Positions 14,739-22,654 of a stretch of 27,420 nucleotides of DNA are shown in pieces (positions within the stretch are counted from its first letter, which is position 1; each line of letters begins with the position of its first letter). Source of the DNA: an uncultured Rivibacter sp. (GTDB lineage: Bacteria; Pseudomonadota; Gammaproteobacteria; Burkholderiales; Burkholderiaceae); the NCBI GenBank assembly GCA_946481025.1, contig CAMLNA010000049.1, positions 1-27,420 on the forward strand, in the 5' to 3' direction. Below the pieces are notes generated by a model. The model was given only the letters and a program-made list of their open reading frames with translations. It did not search any database and was not told where the DNA came from. Both the position numbers and the translations under genes were made by a program.

Positions 14739-15500
14739 CTACTGGAAGAGGGAAAGCATCCGCTCCAGCGCCATCGTGAAGGGCGCCTGCATCATCGGCA
14801 GCGTGAGCGTCATGCCGACCAGGCCGACCGACAGCGTGATGGGAAAGCCCACCGCGAAGATCTGCATCTGCGGCGCCACCCGCGAGATCACGCCCAGCAC
14901 CAAGTTCACGAACAGCAGCATCGCGATGATGGGCAGCGCGATCCACAGCCCCAGGCTGAAGACCTCGGCGCCCCATACCTGCGGCTGCAGGGTGGTCAGG
15001 AAGGCGAGCGGTTCGGAGCCGATGGGAAAGGACTCGAAGCTCTTCACCACCGCCACGGTGAGCAGCAGGTGGCCGTTGATGACGACGAACAGCCAGGCGG
15101 CCATGGTGCCGAAGAAGCGCGCCGACGCGGTGCTGGTGCCGCCGGTGGTGGGGTCGAAGAAGGCGGCGTAGTTCAGGCCCATCTGCAGGCCGATCAGCTC
15201 GCCGGCGAACTCGATCGCGGCGAACACGATGCGCGCCGCAAAGCCCAGTGCAGCCCCCACCAGCACCTGCTGCAGCAGCGCGTTCAGCGCCTGGTGCGAG
15301 TCCAGGGCGATGGTGGGCGCGACCGGCAGCGTGGCCTGCGCGGTGAGCGCCACGAAGAACGCCAGCGCGATCTTCACCCGCACCGGGATGTTGCGCATCG
15401 ACAGCACCGGCGCCGTCATGAACAGCGCCAGGATGCGGATGAAGGGCCAGAAGACGGGCGACAGCCACGCCATCAGCTGGGCTTCGGTGAAGGTCAGCAT
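14739..15500 (-). CDS. fliR: Flagellar biosynthetic protein FliR
   Basis: Inner-membrane component of the flagellar type III export gate, forming the helical FliP-FliQ-FliR core that opens into the rod. 253 residues. The start MLTFTEAQLMAWLSPVFWPF and the segment FMTAPVLSMRNIPVRVKIAL are typical, as are GLQMGLNYAAFFDPTTGGTS and VISRVAPQMQIFAVGFPITL, with about six hydrophobic helices. It is the last gene of the fliL-R unit, 25 bp after fliQ. No fliR-flhB fusion is present, since the frame ends after the SLFQ residues. Confidence 0.96.
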   Translation of the reverse strand: MLTFTEAQLMAWLSPVFWPFIRILALFMTAPVLSMRNIPVRVKIALAFFVALTAQATLPVAPTIALDSHQALNALLQQVLVGAALGFAARIVFAAIEFAGELIGLQMGLNYAAFFDPTTGGTSTASARFFGTMAAWLFVVINGHLLLTVAVVKSFESFPIGSEPLAFLTTLQPQVWGAEVFSLGLWIALPIIAMLLFVNLVLGVISRVAPQMQIFAVGFPITLSVGLVGMTLTLPMMQAPFTMALERMLSLFQ

Positions 15501-15525
15501 GGTGACTGGTCAGGAGTCACTCAGG

Positions 15526-15795
15526 CTATCCCACGACGGTGGGAATGGCCTGAATGGTGCGCTGCAGGTACTCGACCAGCGAACTGATCATCCAGGGCCC
15601 CGCGATGGCCAGCACGATCACGGCGGCCACCAGTTTGGGCACGAACGACAGCGTGGCCTCGTGGATCTGCGTGGCCGCCTGGAAGATGCTGACCACCAGG
15701 CCCACCACCAGCACCACCAGCAGCAGCGGGGCCGAGATGGTGAGCAGCATCATCAGGCCTTCCTGGCCGAGGGTGAGGACTTGTTGGGATTCCAT
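15526..15795 (-). CDS. fliQ: Flagellar biosynthetic protein FliQ
   Basis: A small export-gate subunit packed around FliP and FliR in the basal body. 89 residues, the normal family length, with two transmembrane hairpin helices (MMLLTISAPLLLVVLVVGLV and LVAAVIVLAIAGPWMISSLV) joined by the conserved cytoplasmic segment SIFQAATQIHEATLSFVPK. It lies between fliP and fliR. The 103-bp gap to fliP is unusually long for this cluster and contains a palindrome at 15855-15868. Confidence 0.97.
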   Translation of the reverse strand: MESQQVLTLGQEGLMMLLTISAPLLLVVLVVGLVVSIFQAATQIHEATLSFVPKLVAAVIVLAIAGPWMISSLVEYLQRTIQAIPTVVG

Positions 15796-15854
15796 TTCAG
15801 TTGTCCATGGCGCGTTGGCAGCACCGCCGACGCATGAAAGGGGATTCGACAGCC

Positions 15855-15868
15855 TTCACCGCGGTGAA
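15855..15868. repeat. Perfect 14-bp palindrome in the fliP-fliQ gap
   Basis: TTCACCGCGGTGAA is fully self-complementary. It lies in the 103-bp space between the fliP stop and the fliQ start. It is not followed by a T-tract, so a terminator role is doubtful. A protein-binding site or an RNA processing hairpin is possible. Confidence 0.6.
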
Positions 15869-15898
15869 TTGAAGTTTCATCCTGGTTCCTGGCAGGCG

Positions 15899-16693
15899 CT
15901 ACGTCGCGAAGCTCGCGGCGAGCGAGCCGAGGAGCAGGTTCCAGCCGTCGGCCAGCACGAACAGCATCAGCTTGAAGGGCAGGGCCACCAGCACGGGCGA
16001 CAGCATCATCATCCCCAGGCTCATCAGCACGCTGGCCACGATCATGTCGATGATCAGGAACGGGATGAAGATGAGAAAGCCGATCTGGAAGGCGCTTTTC
16101 AGCTCGCTGGTCACGAAGGCGGGGACCAGCACGCGAAACGGCATGTCGGGCGCCTTCACCGAGGGGTCCACCTTGGCCAGCTTTGCAAACAGCTCCATGT
16201 CGCTCTGGCGCGTCTGCTTCAGCATGAACTCGCGCATCGGCTTCTCGCCGCGAGAGAGCGCCTCGTCGAAGCTGATCTGGTTGGCGGTGAAGGGCTTGTA
16301 GGCGTCGTTGTAGACCCGGTCGATGGTCGGGCCCATCACAAACAGCGTGAGGAACAGGGACAGCCCGATGACCACCTGGTTGGGCGGCGCGGCCTGCGTG
16401 CCCAGCGCCTGGCGCAACAGGCTCAGCACGATCACGATGCGCGTGAAGCCGGTCATCATGAGCAGCACCGCCGGCAGGAAGCTCAAGGCGGTGAAGAACA
16501 GCAGCGTCTGGATCGGCACCGAGTAGCTGGTGCCGCCCGCGCCCTGGCCCACCAGCAGCGGGAGCGTTGCGGTGCCGCCGCCGGCCTGCTGCGCTAAAGC
16601 CGCGCAAGGAATGGCCGAAATCAGCGATACGGCTGCGAGAGCGATGCCACGGCGGTGGCGAGCGAGAGAAAGCATGGCGTCAGCGCTGTGCAT
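15899..16693 (-). CDS. fliP: Flagellar biosynthetic protein FliP
   Basis: Core subunit of the export gate, five copies per basal body in known structures. 264 residues from the ATG at 16693, which overlaps fliO by 14 bp. The ATG at 16675 ([10 protein letters not shown]) is an alternative that leaves the signal peptide intact. FliP is unusual among export proteins in having a cleavable signal, seen here as [20 protein letters not shown]. Conserved family blocks are [57 protein letters not shown] and [20 protein letters not shown]. Four hydrophobic segments follow the signal. Confidence 0.96.
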   Translation of the reverse strand: MHSADAMLSLARHRRGIALAAVSLISAIPCAALAQQAGGGTATLPLLVGQGAGGTSYSVPIQTLLFFTALSFLPAVLLMMTGFTRIVIVLSLLRQALGTQAAPPNQVVIGLSLFLTLFVMGPTIDRVYNDAYKPFTANQISFDEALSRGEKPMREFMLKQTRQSDMELFAKLAKVDPSVKAPDMPFRVLVPAFVTSELKSAFQIGFLIFIPFLIIDMIVASVLMSLGMMMLSPVLVALPFKLMLFVLADGWNLLLGSLAASFAT

Positions 16694-17039
16694 CGTCCGG
16701 GCGCTTGTGCTGCAGCTTCTGCAGCAGCGCCGCGAACGGCACGGGAGGTTGGTTCGGTGCGGCGGGCAATTCCTGCGGCGCCATCGTGTGCAGCGTCGTG
16801 ATGCTTTGCGGCGTGACGCCCAGCACCAGCCATTGGCGGGCCTCGCCCGTGCCCACTTCGACGGTGACGATGCGCTGGCTCGGCGACAGCTGCATGGAAG
16901 AAACGGTGCGCGTCGCGCTGCCGGTGCCGCCGGCGCCGATGGATGCGCCGTACGGCGAGCGCTTGAGCAGCCACAGCGCGAGCGGGATCATCGCGATGAT
17001 CGCGATGAACCAGAGGATCGAGAGTCCGGTGGGGGCCAC
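16680..17039 (-). CDS. fliO: Flagellar biosynthetic protein FliO
   Basis: FliO is a small bitopic membrane protein that helps assemble the FliP ring. 119 residues from the GTG at 17039, 5 bp after the fliN stop. The longer open frame extending upstream is the out-of-frame shadow of fliN and should be discarded. One N-terminal transmembrane helix ([20 protein letters not shown]) is followed by a cytoplasmic domain with the conserved [20 protein letters not shown] segment and [14 protein letters not shown]. The sequence is poorly conserved in general; position between fliN and fliP and the helix-plus-small-beta-domain layout secure the call. Confidence 0.88.
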   Translation of the reverse strand: MAPTGLSILWFIAIIAMIPLALWLLKRSPYGASIGAGGTGSATRTVSSMQLSPSQRIVTVEVGTGEARQWLVLGVTPQSITTLHTMAPQELPAAPNQPPVPFAALLQKLQHKRPDDAQR

Positions 17040-17044
17040 GTGCC

Positions 17045-17488
17045 TTACATCCCGCGGCTCAGGCGCCGCATGCGTTCGGAAGGGGTCACGATGTCGGTGA
17101 GGCGGATGCCGAACTTGTCGTTCACCACCACCACCTCGCCCTGCGCGATGAGATAGCCGTTGACCAGCACGTCCATCGGTTCGCCGGCCATGGCGTCGAG
17201 TTCGACCACCGAGCCTTGCGCGAGCTGCAGGATGTGCTTGATCGGGATCCTCGTGCGGCCCAGCTCCACGGTGAGCTGCACCGGGATGTCCAGGATCATG
17301 TTGATGTCGTTGCCGGCCGTGTTGCCGGTGGTGGGCGCGAAGTTCGTGAACGCCGCGGGCGCCACCGTCTCGGCCTCGGCCAGCACCTCGCCGCTCATGC
17401 CGCCGCCGCTCGCGTCCTTCTGCTGGGCGAGCGCCGCGGCCCATTCGTCGGCCATTGCGTCCTGTTCGGCGGTATTGGGGTCAGACAT
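17045..17488 (-). CDS. fliN: Flagellar motor switch protein FliN
   Basis: Forms the lower C-ring with FliM and docks the export apparatus via FliH. 147 residues. The N-terminal 60 residues are acidic and Ala/Gly-rich and likely flexible. The C-terminal SpoA/SurA-like domain (about 65-140) contains MILDIPVQLTVELGRTRIPI, then ILQLAQGSVVELDAMAGEPM, and VNGYLIAQGEVVVVNDKFGI. The ATG at 17488 overlaps the fliM stop by 8 bp, and its Shine-Dalgarno (AGGAGAT) lies inside the end of fliM, so translation is probably coupled. Confidence 0.97.
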   Translation of the reverse strand: MSDPNTAEQDAMADEWAAALAQQKDASGGGMSGEVLAEAETVAPAAFTNFAPTTGNTAGNDINMILDIPVQLTVELGRTRIPIKHILQLAQGSVVELDAMAGEPMDVLVNGYLIAQGEVVVVNDKFGIRLTDIVTPSERMRRLSRGM

Positions 17489-18482
17489 TGGTATCTCCTA
17501 ACCAGCTCATGTTCGAGTTCGTGAGCATCTGTTCGATCTTCAGCGCGTACTTGCCGTTCGACGTGCCGTACTGGCAGTTGAAGATGGGCACGCCGTCGAC
17601 CTTCGCGTCGATCACCTTGTTCAGGTCGAGCTCGAGGAAGTCGCCCGGCTTCAGCGCGAGCAGCTGCTCGACGGTCGCGTGCGCGTGCGCGAGTTCGGCC
17701 ACCACCTGCACCTCGGCCGACTGGATCTGCTGCTTGAGCAGCTTGACCCAGCGGCGGTCGGGTTCGGCGGAGTCGCCCTGCACGGTGGAATACAGCACGT
17801 CGCGGATGGGCTCCAGCGTCGCGTAGGGAATGCAGAAGTGGATCGTCCCGGTCGTGTCGCCGATCTCGAGCGTGAACGAGGTCGACACCACGATCTCGCT
17901 GGGCGCTGCGATGTTGGCGAACTGCGGCTGCATCTCCGAGCGCTGGTATTGCAGTTCCAGCGGGTACACGCCGTGCCAGGCCTTCTTGTATTCGGTTTCG
18001 ATCACCTCGACCAGCCGCGTGATGATGCGCGACTCGGTGGGCGAGAAGTCGCGCCCTTCGATGCGCGTGTGGAACTTGCCGAGCCCGCCGAACAGCGAGT
18101 CGATCACCGCGAACACCAGCGTCGGGTCGCACACCACCAGGCCCGAGCCCCGCAGCGGCTTCACCGACACGATGTTGAAGTTGGTCGGCACCACGATCTC
18201 GCGCAGGAAGGCGCTGTACTTCTGCACCTTGATGGCGCCCACCGACACCTCGGGCGTCTTGCGGATGAAGTTGAACAGGCCGATGCGGATGTTGCGGGAG
18301 AAGCGCTCGTTGATGATCTCCAGCGTGGGCATGCGCCCGCGCACGATGCGCTCCTGGCTCGCCAGGTCGTAGTCCCGGATGCCGCCGCTTTGCACCTCCT
18401 CCGGCTCGAGCTTCTGGCTCTCGCCGGTGATGCCCTGCAGCAGCGCATCGACTTCGTCTTGCGAAAGGATTTGTTGATTCAT
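17481..18482 (-). CDS. fliM: Flagellar motor switch protein FliM
   Basis: Middle C-ring subunit that binds CheY-P and transmits the switching signal to FliG. 333 residues. The N-terminal CheY-binding peptide ILSQDEVDALLQGI is intact. The middle CheC-like domain begins around ASQERIVRGRMPTLEIINER and includes FSRNIRIGLFNFIRKTPEVS and a FGGLGKFHTRIEGRDFSPTE loop. The C-terminal SpoA domain, around LALKPGDFLELDLNK, pairs with FliN. The gap to fliL upstream is 132 bp and holds two hairpins, unlike the tight joints elsewhere in the operon. Confidence 0.98.
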   Translation of the reverse strand: MNQQILSQDEVDALLQGITGESQKLEPEEVQSGGIRDYDLASQERIVRGRMPTLEIINERFSRNIRIGLFNFIRKTPEVSVGAIKVQKYSAFLREIVVPTNFNIVSVKPLRGSGLVVCDPTLVFAVIDSLFGGLGKFHTRIEGRDFSPTESRIITRLVEVIETEYKKAWHGVYPLELQYQRSEMQPQFANIAAPSEIVVSTSFTLEIGDTTGTIHFCIPYATLEPIRDVLYSTVQGDSAEPDRRWVKLLKQQIQSAEVQVVAELAHAHATVEQLLALKPGDFLELDLNKVIDAKVDGVPIFNCQYGTSNGKYALKIEQMLTNSNMSWLGDTNV

Positions 18483-18540
18483 CGTGACAGCTCCCGGGGC
18501 TCGTGCGGCGCGTTCAGCGCCCGCACGCCGAGCGGACGCC

Positions 18541-18597
18541 GCAGATCCGGCTTTGCCGGTCTGCTGGCGTGCCTTGAAGGGGAGCGCCGAAGGCGCT
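18541..18597. repeat. Pair of hairpins in the fliL-fliM gap
   Basis: Hairpin one, 18541-18564: GCAGA-T-CCGGC, TTT, GCCGG-TCTGC, a 10-bp stem with one bulged base. Hairpin two, 18583-18597: AGCGCC, GAA, GGCGCT. Both lie just after the fliL stop in the minus-strand transcript. There is no T-tract, so they more likely stabilise or process the mRNA or are intergenic repeats than terminate it. Confidence 0.6.
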
Positions 18598-18614
18598 ACG
18601 GGGGTGGGCCATGT

Positions 18615-19265
18615 CTACTGGATGATGAAGTTGGCGAAGTGCACGTGGCGCACCGGGTTGTGCACGGCGGGCTTCTTCTTGCGCTTCTTCTTCGGCCTGG
18701 CCTCGGCTTCCTCGTCGCCGCCGGAGGCCTTGGCTGCCGGTTCCTCTTCCTCGTCGATCTCGATGCCCAGCGGGCGCACCGCCTCGCGCTGGATCTCCGC
18801 GGCCAGCTTCTCCTTGCCGGCGCGCTCGAGCAGCTCGGCCGAGGTCTTGTGCGCCAGGATCATCAGCACGCCGTTGCGGATGGCGGGCATGTAGGTCTTC
18901 ATCTGGTCGGCGAACTTCGCGTCCTCGACTTCGAGGGTGATGCTCACCTGCGCATAGCGCTCCTGGTCGCGGTCGGCCAGGTTCACCGTGAAGGGCTCGA
19001 GCGGCAGGAAGGTCGGCACGTGGCCGGGGTCGTGCTTGGCCGACTTCTTCGGCGCCTCCACCTCGGCAGTGTCTTCGTCGTCGCTCTCCTCGGCAGCCGC
19101 GGCGGCGGCCTTCTGCTTGAGCAGGTAGAGGGCGCCGCCGCCGGCCACGGCCAGCAGCAGCACGGCCACGCCGAGCAGCAGCATCAGCTTGCCCGAAAAG
19201 AGCTTCTTCTTGGCAGGCTCGGCGCCTGCGTCGGGGGCGGCGGCTTTGGCAGCAGCAGCGGACAT
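18615..19265 (-). CDS. fliL: Flagellar basal body-associated protein FliL
   Basis: Single-pass inner-membrane protein that rings the stator units and supports torque or stator retention. 216 residues from the ATG at 19265, preceded by AAGGAG. Transmembrane helix LMLLLGVAVLLLAVAGGGAL (about 27-46), then an acidic periplasmic linker (EESDDEDTAEVE), then the stomatin-like FliL domain from FLPLEPFTVNLADRDQERYA through KTYMPAIRNGVLMILAHKTS to the terminal VRHVHFANFIIQ. Unusually, about 33 residues (171-203), first acidic then Lys/Arg-rich (RPKKKRKKKPA), separate the last helix from that terminal strand. It appears to start a second flagellar transcription unit. Confidence 0.93.
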   Translation of the reverse strand: MSAAAAKAAAPDAGAEPAKKKLFSGKLMLLLGVAVLLLAVAGGGALYLLKQKAAAAAAEESDDEDTAEVEAPKKSAKHDPGHVPTFLPLEPFTVNLADRDQERYAQVSITLEVEDAKFADQMKTYMPAIRNGVLMILAHKTSAELLERAGKEKLAAEIQREAVRPLGIEIDEEEEPAAKASGGDEEAEARPKKKRKKKPAVHNPVRHVHFANFIIQ

Positions 19266-19330
19266 CGGGTTTGCTCCTTGGATGGACCGGCCGCCCGAGT
19301 GCGCACACGCGCACAAGGCAGCCGAAGCTT

Positions 19331-19388
19331 CTTGGAGTGATTATTCGAGTCCGGCCCTCTCGCTAAGCCTCGATAAAGGGCGGAAAAC
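19331..19388 (-). promoter_or_regulatory. Candidate flagellar promoter upstream of fliL (shared bipartite motif)
   Basis: On the minus strand: GTTTTCCG (19388-19381), 33 bp, CGAATAATC (19347-19339), 4 bp, CAAG (19334-19331). The same three elements occur upstream of fliF with a 32-bp and a 4-bp spacer. AATAAT can serve as the -10, with the distal GTTTTCCG in activator position. Transcription would begin near 19333, about 67 nt before the fliL start. That it is FlhDC-dependent is inference. Confidence 0.55.
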
Positions 19389-19403
19389 AGGCCTTGCTTG
19401 GGA

Positions 19404-19431
19404 GCGGTCCGGGCGCGCCGCCCGGGGCCGC
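19404..19431 (-). terminator. Strong hairpin directly after fliK (terminator-like, no clear U-tract)
   Basis: In the minus-strand transcript the fliK stop is followed at once by a GC-only stem of about 12 bp with one bulged base and a small loop (plus-strand GCGGTCCGGGCG, CGC, CGCCCGGGGCCGC). The flanking GGCCTTGCTTGGG at 19390-19402 matches the core of the 87-bp repeat at 634-837, so this hairpin may itself derive from that repeat family. Downstream only a short TTTT in CTGTTTTCC is seen, so efficient intrinsic termination is uncertain. Confidence 0.45.
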
Positions 19432-20724
19432 TCAGGCGTACAGGTCGAGCATGCCGCGGTGTGCCACCCGGCGGGCAGGCGGCGCCGAAGCAGCGGTGCC
19501 GTCCGGCCCACCGGCTTCGCCCCGGTCGCCGCCGCGCTGCGACGCAGGCGATGCACCGTCGTGCCGGGAGCCGCCGGCCGGGGGGCGGCCGTGTTCGAAC
19601 ACGCCGCCGCCGGCCAGCGTGAGGCCGGCCTCGTGCAGCGCGGCCGCCAGCATCGGCAGGCTCGATTCGATGAGTTCGCGGGTGGCGCCGGCCGCAGCGG
19701 CGAAATCCACCTGGGCCTGGCTGCCGTCCACGGCGATCTGCACCGAGATCGGCCCCATCTCGGCCGGGTTGAGATGCAGCTCGGCCTGTTGCACGCCGTC
19801 CTTCACCAGCACGCTCACCTGCGTGGCCAGCACGTCGGGGAAGTCGGCATCGGTGGCCGGCGTGGGCATGTCGATCGCCGCGGGTGCGGCGGTGTCGGCG
19901 CTGCCGCCGATGCCGGGCGAGGGCGCCGTGAGGTTGTTCACGGCAGCCAGGGCATCGGCGTTCGGCCTGGCTGCCGCCGGGCCGGCGCCCTCGATGCGGG
20001 CCGGTGTGGCGGCGGCCGCCGGGTCGGACGGATTCGCCTGCGCCTCGGCGGGCAGCTCGAAGCGTTCGCCCGCGGCGGAAGCGGCCTCGGCAGCTTCGGC
20101 GCCTGCGGCAGCGGTGCCGCGGCGCAGGCCGGCCGCATGGCGCTGCTGTTGCGAGGCTGCGCCGGACAACGCGTGATCGCCGCCGGCGGCCGCATCCAGC
20201 GTGTCTTGCGCCGATGCACCACCTGCGTCCGGTGCCGGCGGCAGCTGCAGGGCGGCCGGGTTCAGGCTGGCCAGCCATTCGGCCAACGGCGTGACGGCAC
20301 CCTGCTGCTTCTCGTCGGCCGCAGCGCGCGCCTGGTCTTCGCCTTCGACGGCGGGTGCTTCTTCACCGGCCGCCGGCCTGGCGGCCTGGACGCTGCCGCT
20401 GCGCGCGGCCTGCTGGCGGGCCTGCTGGGCACGCTGCTCCGCGGCCCGGTCGTGAACGCGTTCACGTTCGCGGCGCTCGTTGAGGGCGCGCGACTGCTGC
20501 TGCGAAGCAGCGTTGCCCGCGGGCTGCTGCGGCGTCTGCGGCGGCGCGGCCTCGGGCCGGGGCGCCGCAGGTGCCTGCGCCGCTTGCAAACGTGCGCCGC
20601 CCATCAGGCTGGCGAAGTCCATGCCGGCTGCCGGTGCTGCCGCGTTGGCCGCACGCGCTTCGGCAGCCGCCGCGGGGTGGGCTGCGGGCAGCAGGCTGGA
20701 CAGCGCTCGGGTGTTGGTGTTCAT
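19432..20724 (-). CDS. fliK: Flagellar hook-length control protein FliK
   Basis: Secreted molecular ruler that measures the hook and switches export specificity through FlhB. 430 residues from the ATG at 20724. The N-terminal 290 or so residues are low-complexity and rich in Ala, Gln, Pro and Arg, as expected of the unfolded ruler part. The conserved C-terminal Flg_hook domain has TQVSVLVKDGVQQAELHLNP, then AEMGPISVQIAVDGSQAQVD and ELIESSLPMLAAALHEAGLT. The disordered tail ends RGMLDLYA. It lies 8 bp after fliJ and is the last gene before the hairpin and promoter preceding fliL. Confidence 0.93.
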   Translation of the reverse strand: MNTNTRALSSLLPAAHPAAAAEARAANAAAPAAGMDFASLMGGARLQAAQAPAAPRPEAAPPQTPQQPAGNAASQQQSRALNERRERERVHDRAAEQRAQQARQQAARSGSVQAARPAAGEEAPAVEGEDQARAAADEKQQGAVTPLAEWLASLNPAALQLPPAPDAGGASAQDTLDAAAGGDHALSGAASQQQRHAAGLRRGTAAAGAEAAEAASAAGERFELPAEAQANPSDPAAAATPARIEGAGPAAARPNADALAAVNNLTAPSPGIGGSADTAAPAAIDMPTPATDADFPDVLATQVSVLVKDGVQQAELHLNPAEMGPISVQIAVDGSQAQVDFAAAAGATRELIESSLPMLAAALHEAGLTLAGGGVFEHGRPPAGGSRHDGASPASQRGGDRGEAGGPDGTAASAPPARRVAHRGMLDLYA

Positions 20725-20732
20725 CGGTTCGC

Positions 20733-21230
20733 TCAGGCGGGCAGGATGCCGCCGGGCAGCGGCTGGTTGCTCAGGCTGCTCAAGCGCGTCCAGGCGGCGC
20801 GCGAAGCCTGTTCGTCGGTGAGCTTCTGCTCGCGGCGCCCGGCCGCGAGCGCCAGTTCCTGCTGCCGGCGCTCGATCAGCTTGCGCACGGCGGCCGTGCG
20901 CAGCTCCAGCGCGCGCAGCGTGTCGCGTGCGGCGGCCAGCGTGGCGGCGGCCATGGCCACCTGGTGGTGCTGCTGGTCCACCGCGAACTGCAGGCGGCCC
21001 ATGAAGCCCTGGTAGCACTGCACGATTTCCTTCGCGCCGGCCTGGCGGAACTGCGTGTTCCAGCGCTGCTCGTATTCGCTGCGGTAGTGCAGCAGCTGCT
21101 CGGCCTGGCGCTGCGCACCGTCGAGCACCTGCTGTGCGCGCAACTGCTCGGCCAGCGCCTGGTCGCGTTCGCGTTCGGTCTGCTCGAGCACGAGGACGAG
21201 GGCGTGGATCGCTTGGGTACTGCTGCTCAT
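20733..21230 (-). CDS. fliJ: Flagellar export protein FliJ
   Basis: Coiled-coil stalk of the export ATPase complex, linking the FliI hexamer to the FlhA gate. 165 residues from the ATG at 21230 (MSSSTQAIHALVLVLEQTER). The longer open frame upstream is a shadow of fliI. Almost the whole protein is heptad-patterned helix rich in Gln, Arg, Glu and Ala (ERDQALAEQLRAQQVLDGAQ, LIERRQQELALAAGRREQKL), with the family's conserved QCYQGFMGRLQFAVDQQ region in the middle. It sits 23 bp after fliI and 8 bp before fliK. Confidence 0.92.
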   Translation of the reverse strand: MSSSTQAIHALVLVLEQTERERDQALAEQLRAQQVLDGAQRQAEQLLHYRSEYEQRWNTQFRQAGAKEIVQCYQGFMGRLQFAVDQQHHQVAMAAATLAAARDTLRALELRTAAVRKLIERRQQELALAAGRREQKLTDEQASRAAWTRLSSLSNQPLPGGILPA

Positions 21231-21253
21231 GGGAGGTCCTGTCAGGGGCTTGG

Positions 21254-22654
21254 TTAGCGCGCGGCGGCCAGTTGCCGCAGCTGCAGCACGCTGAGGTCCA
21301 GCGGCGCTGGGTCGTGCATGTCCTGCCGCAGCAGGGCGAGCATGTCGTGGTGGCTGCGCACGGCGGTGTCGAGTTCGGCGTCGTGGCCCGGCGCATAGGC
21401 GCCCAGCTGGATCAGGTCGCGCGCCTTGTTGTAGCGCGACCAGAGCTGGCGGAAGCGGCGCGCGGCGTCGAGGTGCTCCGCCGGCGCCACGTTGTGCATG
21501 ACCCGCGAGGCGGAGCGCTCGATGTCGATGGCCGGGTAGTGGCCGCTTTCGGCCAGCTCGCGCGACAGCACGATGTGACCGTCGAGGATGGCGCGTGCCG
21601 CATCGGCGATCGGGTCCTGCTGGTCGTCGCCCTCGGACAGCACGGTGTAGAACGCGGTGATCGAACCGCAGCCGTTCAGGCCGTTGCCCGAACGCTCCAC
21701 CAGCTGCGGCAGCTTGGCAAAACACGAAGGCGGGTAGCCCTTGGTGGCCGGCGGCTCGCCGATGGCCAGCGCGATCTCCCGCTGGGCCATCGCATAACGG
21801 GTGAGCGAGTCCATCAGCAGCAGCACGTGCTGGCCGCGGTCGCGGAAGTGCTCGGCGATCGCGGTGGCGTAGCTCGCGCCCTGCATGCGGGTGAGCGGCG
21901 GGGCATCGGCCGGCGCGGCCACCACCACCGCACGGGCCAGCCCTTCCTCGCCCAGGATGTCCTCGATGAATTCCTTCACTTCGCGGCCGCGTTCGCCGAT
22001 CAGGCCGACCACGATCACGTCGGCGGCGGTGTACTTGGCCATCATGCCCAGCAGCACCGACTTGCCGACGCCGGAACCGGCGAACAGCCCGATGCGCTGG
22101 CCGCGGCCCACGGTGAGCATCGCGTTGATGGCGCGCACGCCGGTGTCCAGCGGCTCGCGCACCGGGTCGCGGTCCATCGCGTTGATGGGGCGGCGCACCA
22201 GCGGTTCGTTGTGCGCGTGCGAGAGGGGGCCGAGCCGGTCCATCGGCTGGCCGTGCGAATCGATCACGCGGCCCAGCAGGCCGTCGCCGATGGGCAGGTG
22301 GCGGGTGCGGTCTTCGCTGCGGCGCCAGGGGTGGCTGGGCTGGCCCAGCACGGGCGCGGCCACCGGCGTGGAGCGCGGCACCACGCGGGCGCCGCTGGCC
22401 AGGCCGTGCACTTCGCCGGTGGGCATGAGGTAGGCGCGGTCGCCCGCGAAGCCCACGACCTCGGCCAGCACCGGCGGCTGGCCTTCCATGCGCACCTCGC
22501 ACACCGAGCCCACCGGCACGCGGATGCCGGCGGCCTCGAGCACCAGGCCGGCCACCCGCACCAGCGTGCCCTGGGTCTCCAGCGGCAGCGGCGAGCTGGC
22601 GAAGTTGTGCAGGTCGTCGAGGTAGCGAAGCCACTTTTCAGCGGGAGCGTTCAT
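21254..22654 (-). CDS. fliI: Flagellum-specific ATP synthase FliI (export ATPase)
   Basis: Hexameric ATPase that powers unloading of substrates at the flagellar type III export gate, homologous to the F1 beta subunit. 466 residues. The N-terminal beta-barrel is followed by the ATPase core: Walker A GLFAGSGVGKS (about 189-199), the segment GLIGERGREVKEFIEDILGE, Walker B LLLMDSLTRYAMAQRE (about 278-293) and the family signature GEPPATKGYPPSCFAKLPQL. The C-terminal helical domain ends in a Leu/Arg-rich helix. Its start overlaps the fliH stop by 4 bp (ATGA), a typical coupled junction for the two partner proteins. Confidence 0.98.
   Translation of the reverse strand: MNAPAEKWLRYLDDLHNFASSPLPLETQGTLVRVAGLVLEAAGIRVPVGSVCEVRMEGQPPVLAEVVGFAGDRAYLMPTGEVHGLASGARVVPRSTPVAAPVLGQPSHPWRRSEDRTRHLPIGDGLLGRVIDSHGQPMDRLGPLSHAHNEPLVRRPINAMDRDPVREPLDTGVRAINAMLTVGRGQRIGLFAGSGVGKSVLLGMMAKYTAADVIVVGLIGERGREVKEFIEDILGEEGLARAVVVAAPADAPPLTRMQGASYATAIAEHFRDRGQHVLLLMDSLTRYAMAQREIALAIGEPPATKGYPPSCFAKLPQLVERSGNGLNGCGSITAFYTVLSEGDDQQDPIADAARAILDGHIVLSRELAESGHYPAIDIERSASRVMHNVAPAEHLDAARRFRQLWSRYNKARDLIQLGAYAPGHDAELDTAVRSHHDMLALLRQDMHDPAPLDLSVLQLRQLAAAR

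Noticed and set aside
16680..17444. 254-codon version of FliO
   Set aside because: The first 135 codons are fliN read out of frame. The real FliO begins at the GTG at 17039, just after the fliN stop.
17679..19340. 553-codon plus-strand frame opposite fliM and fliL
   Set aside because: An antisense shadow of two secure flagellar genes, with no start signal or recognisable fold.
19189..21015. 608-codon plus-strand frame opposite fliK and fliJ
   Set aside because: A shadow of Ala-rich fliK coding; low-complexity translation without domains.
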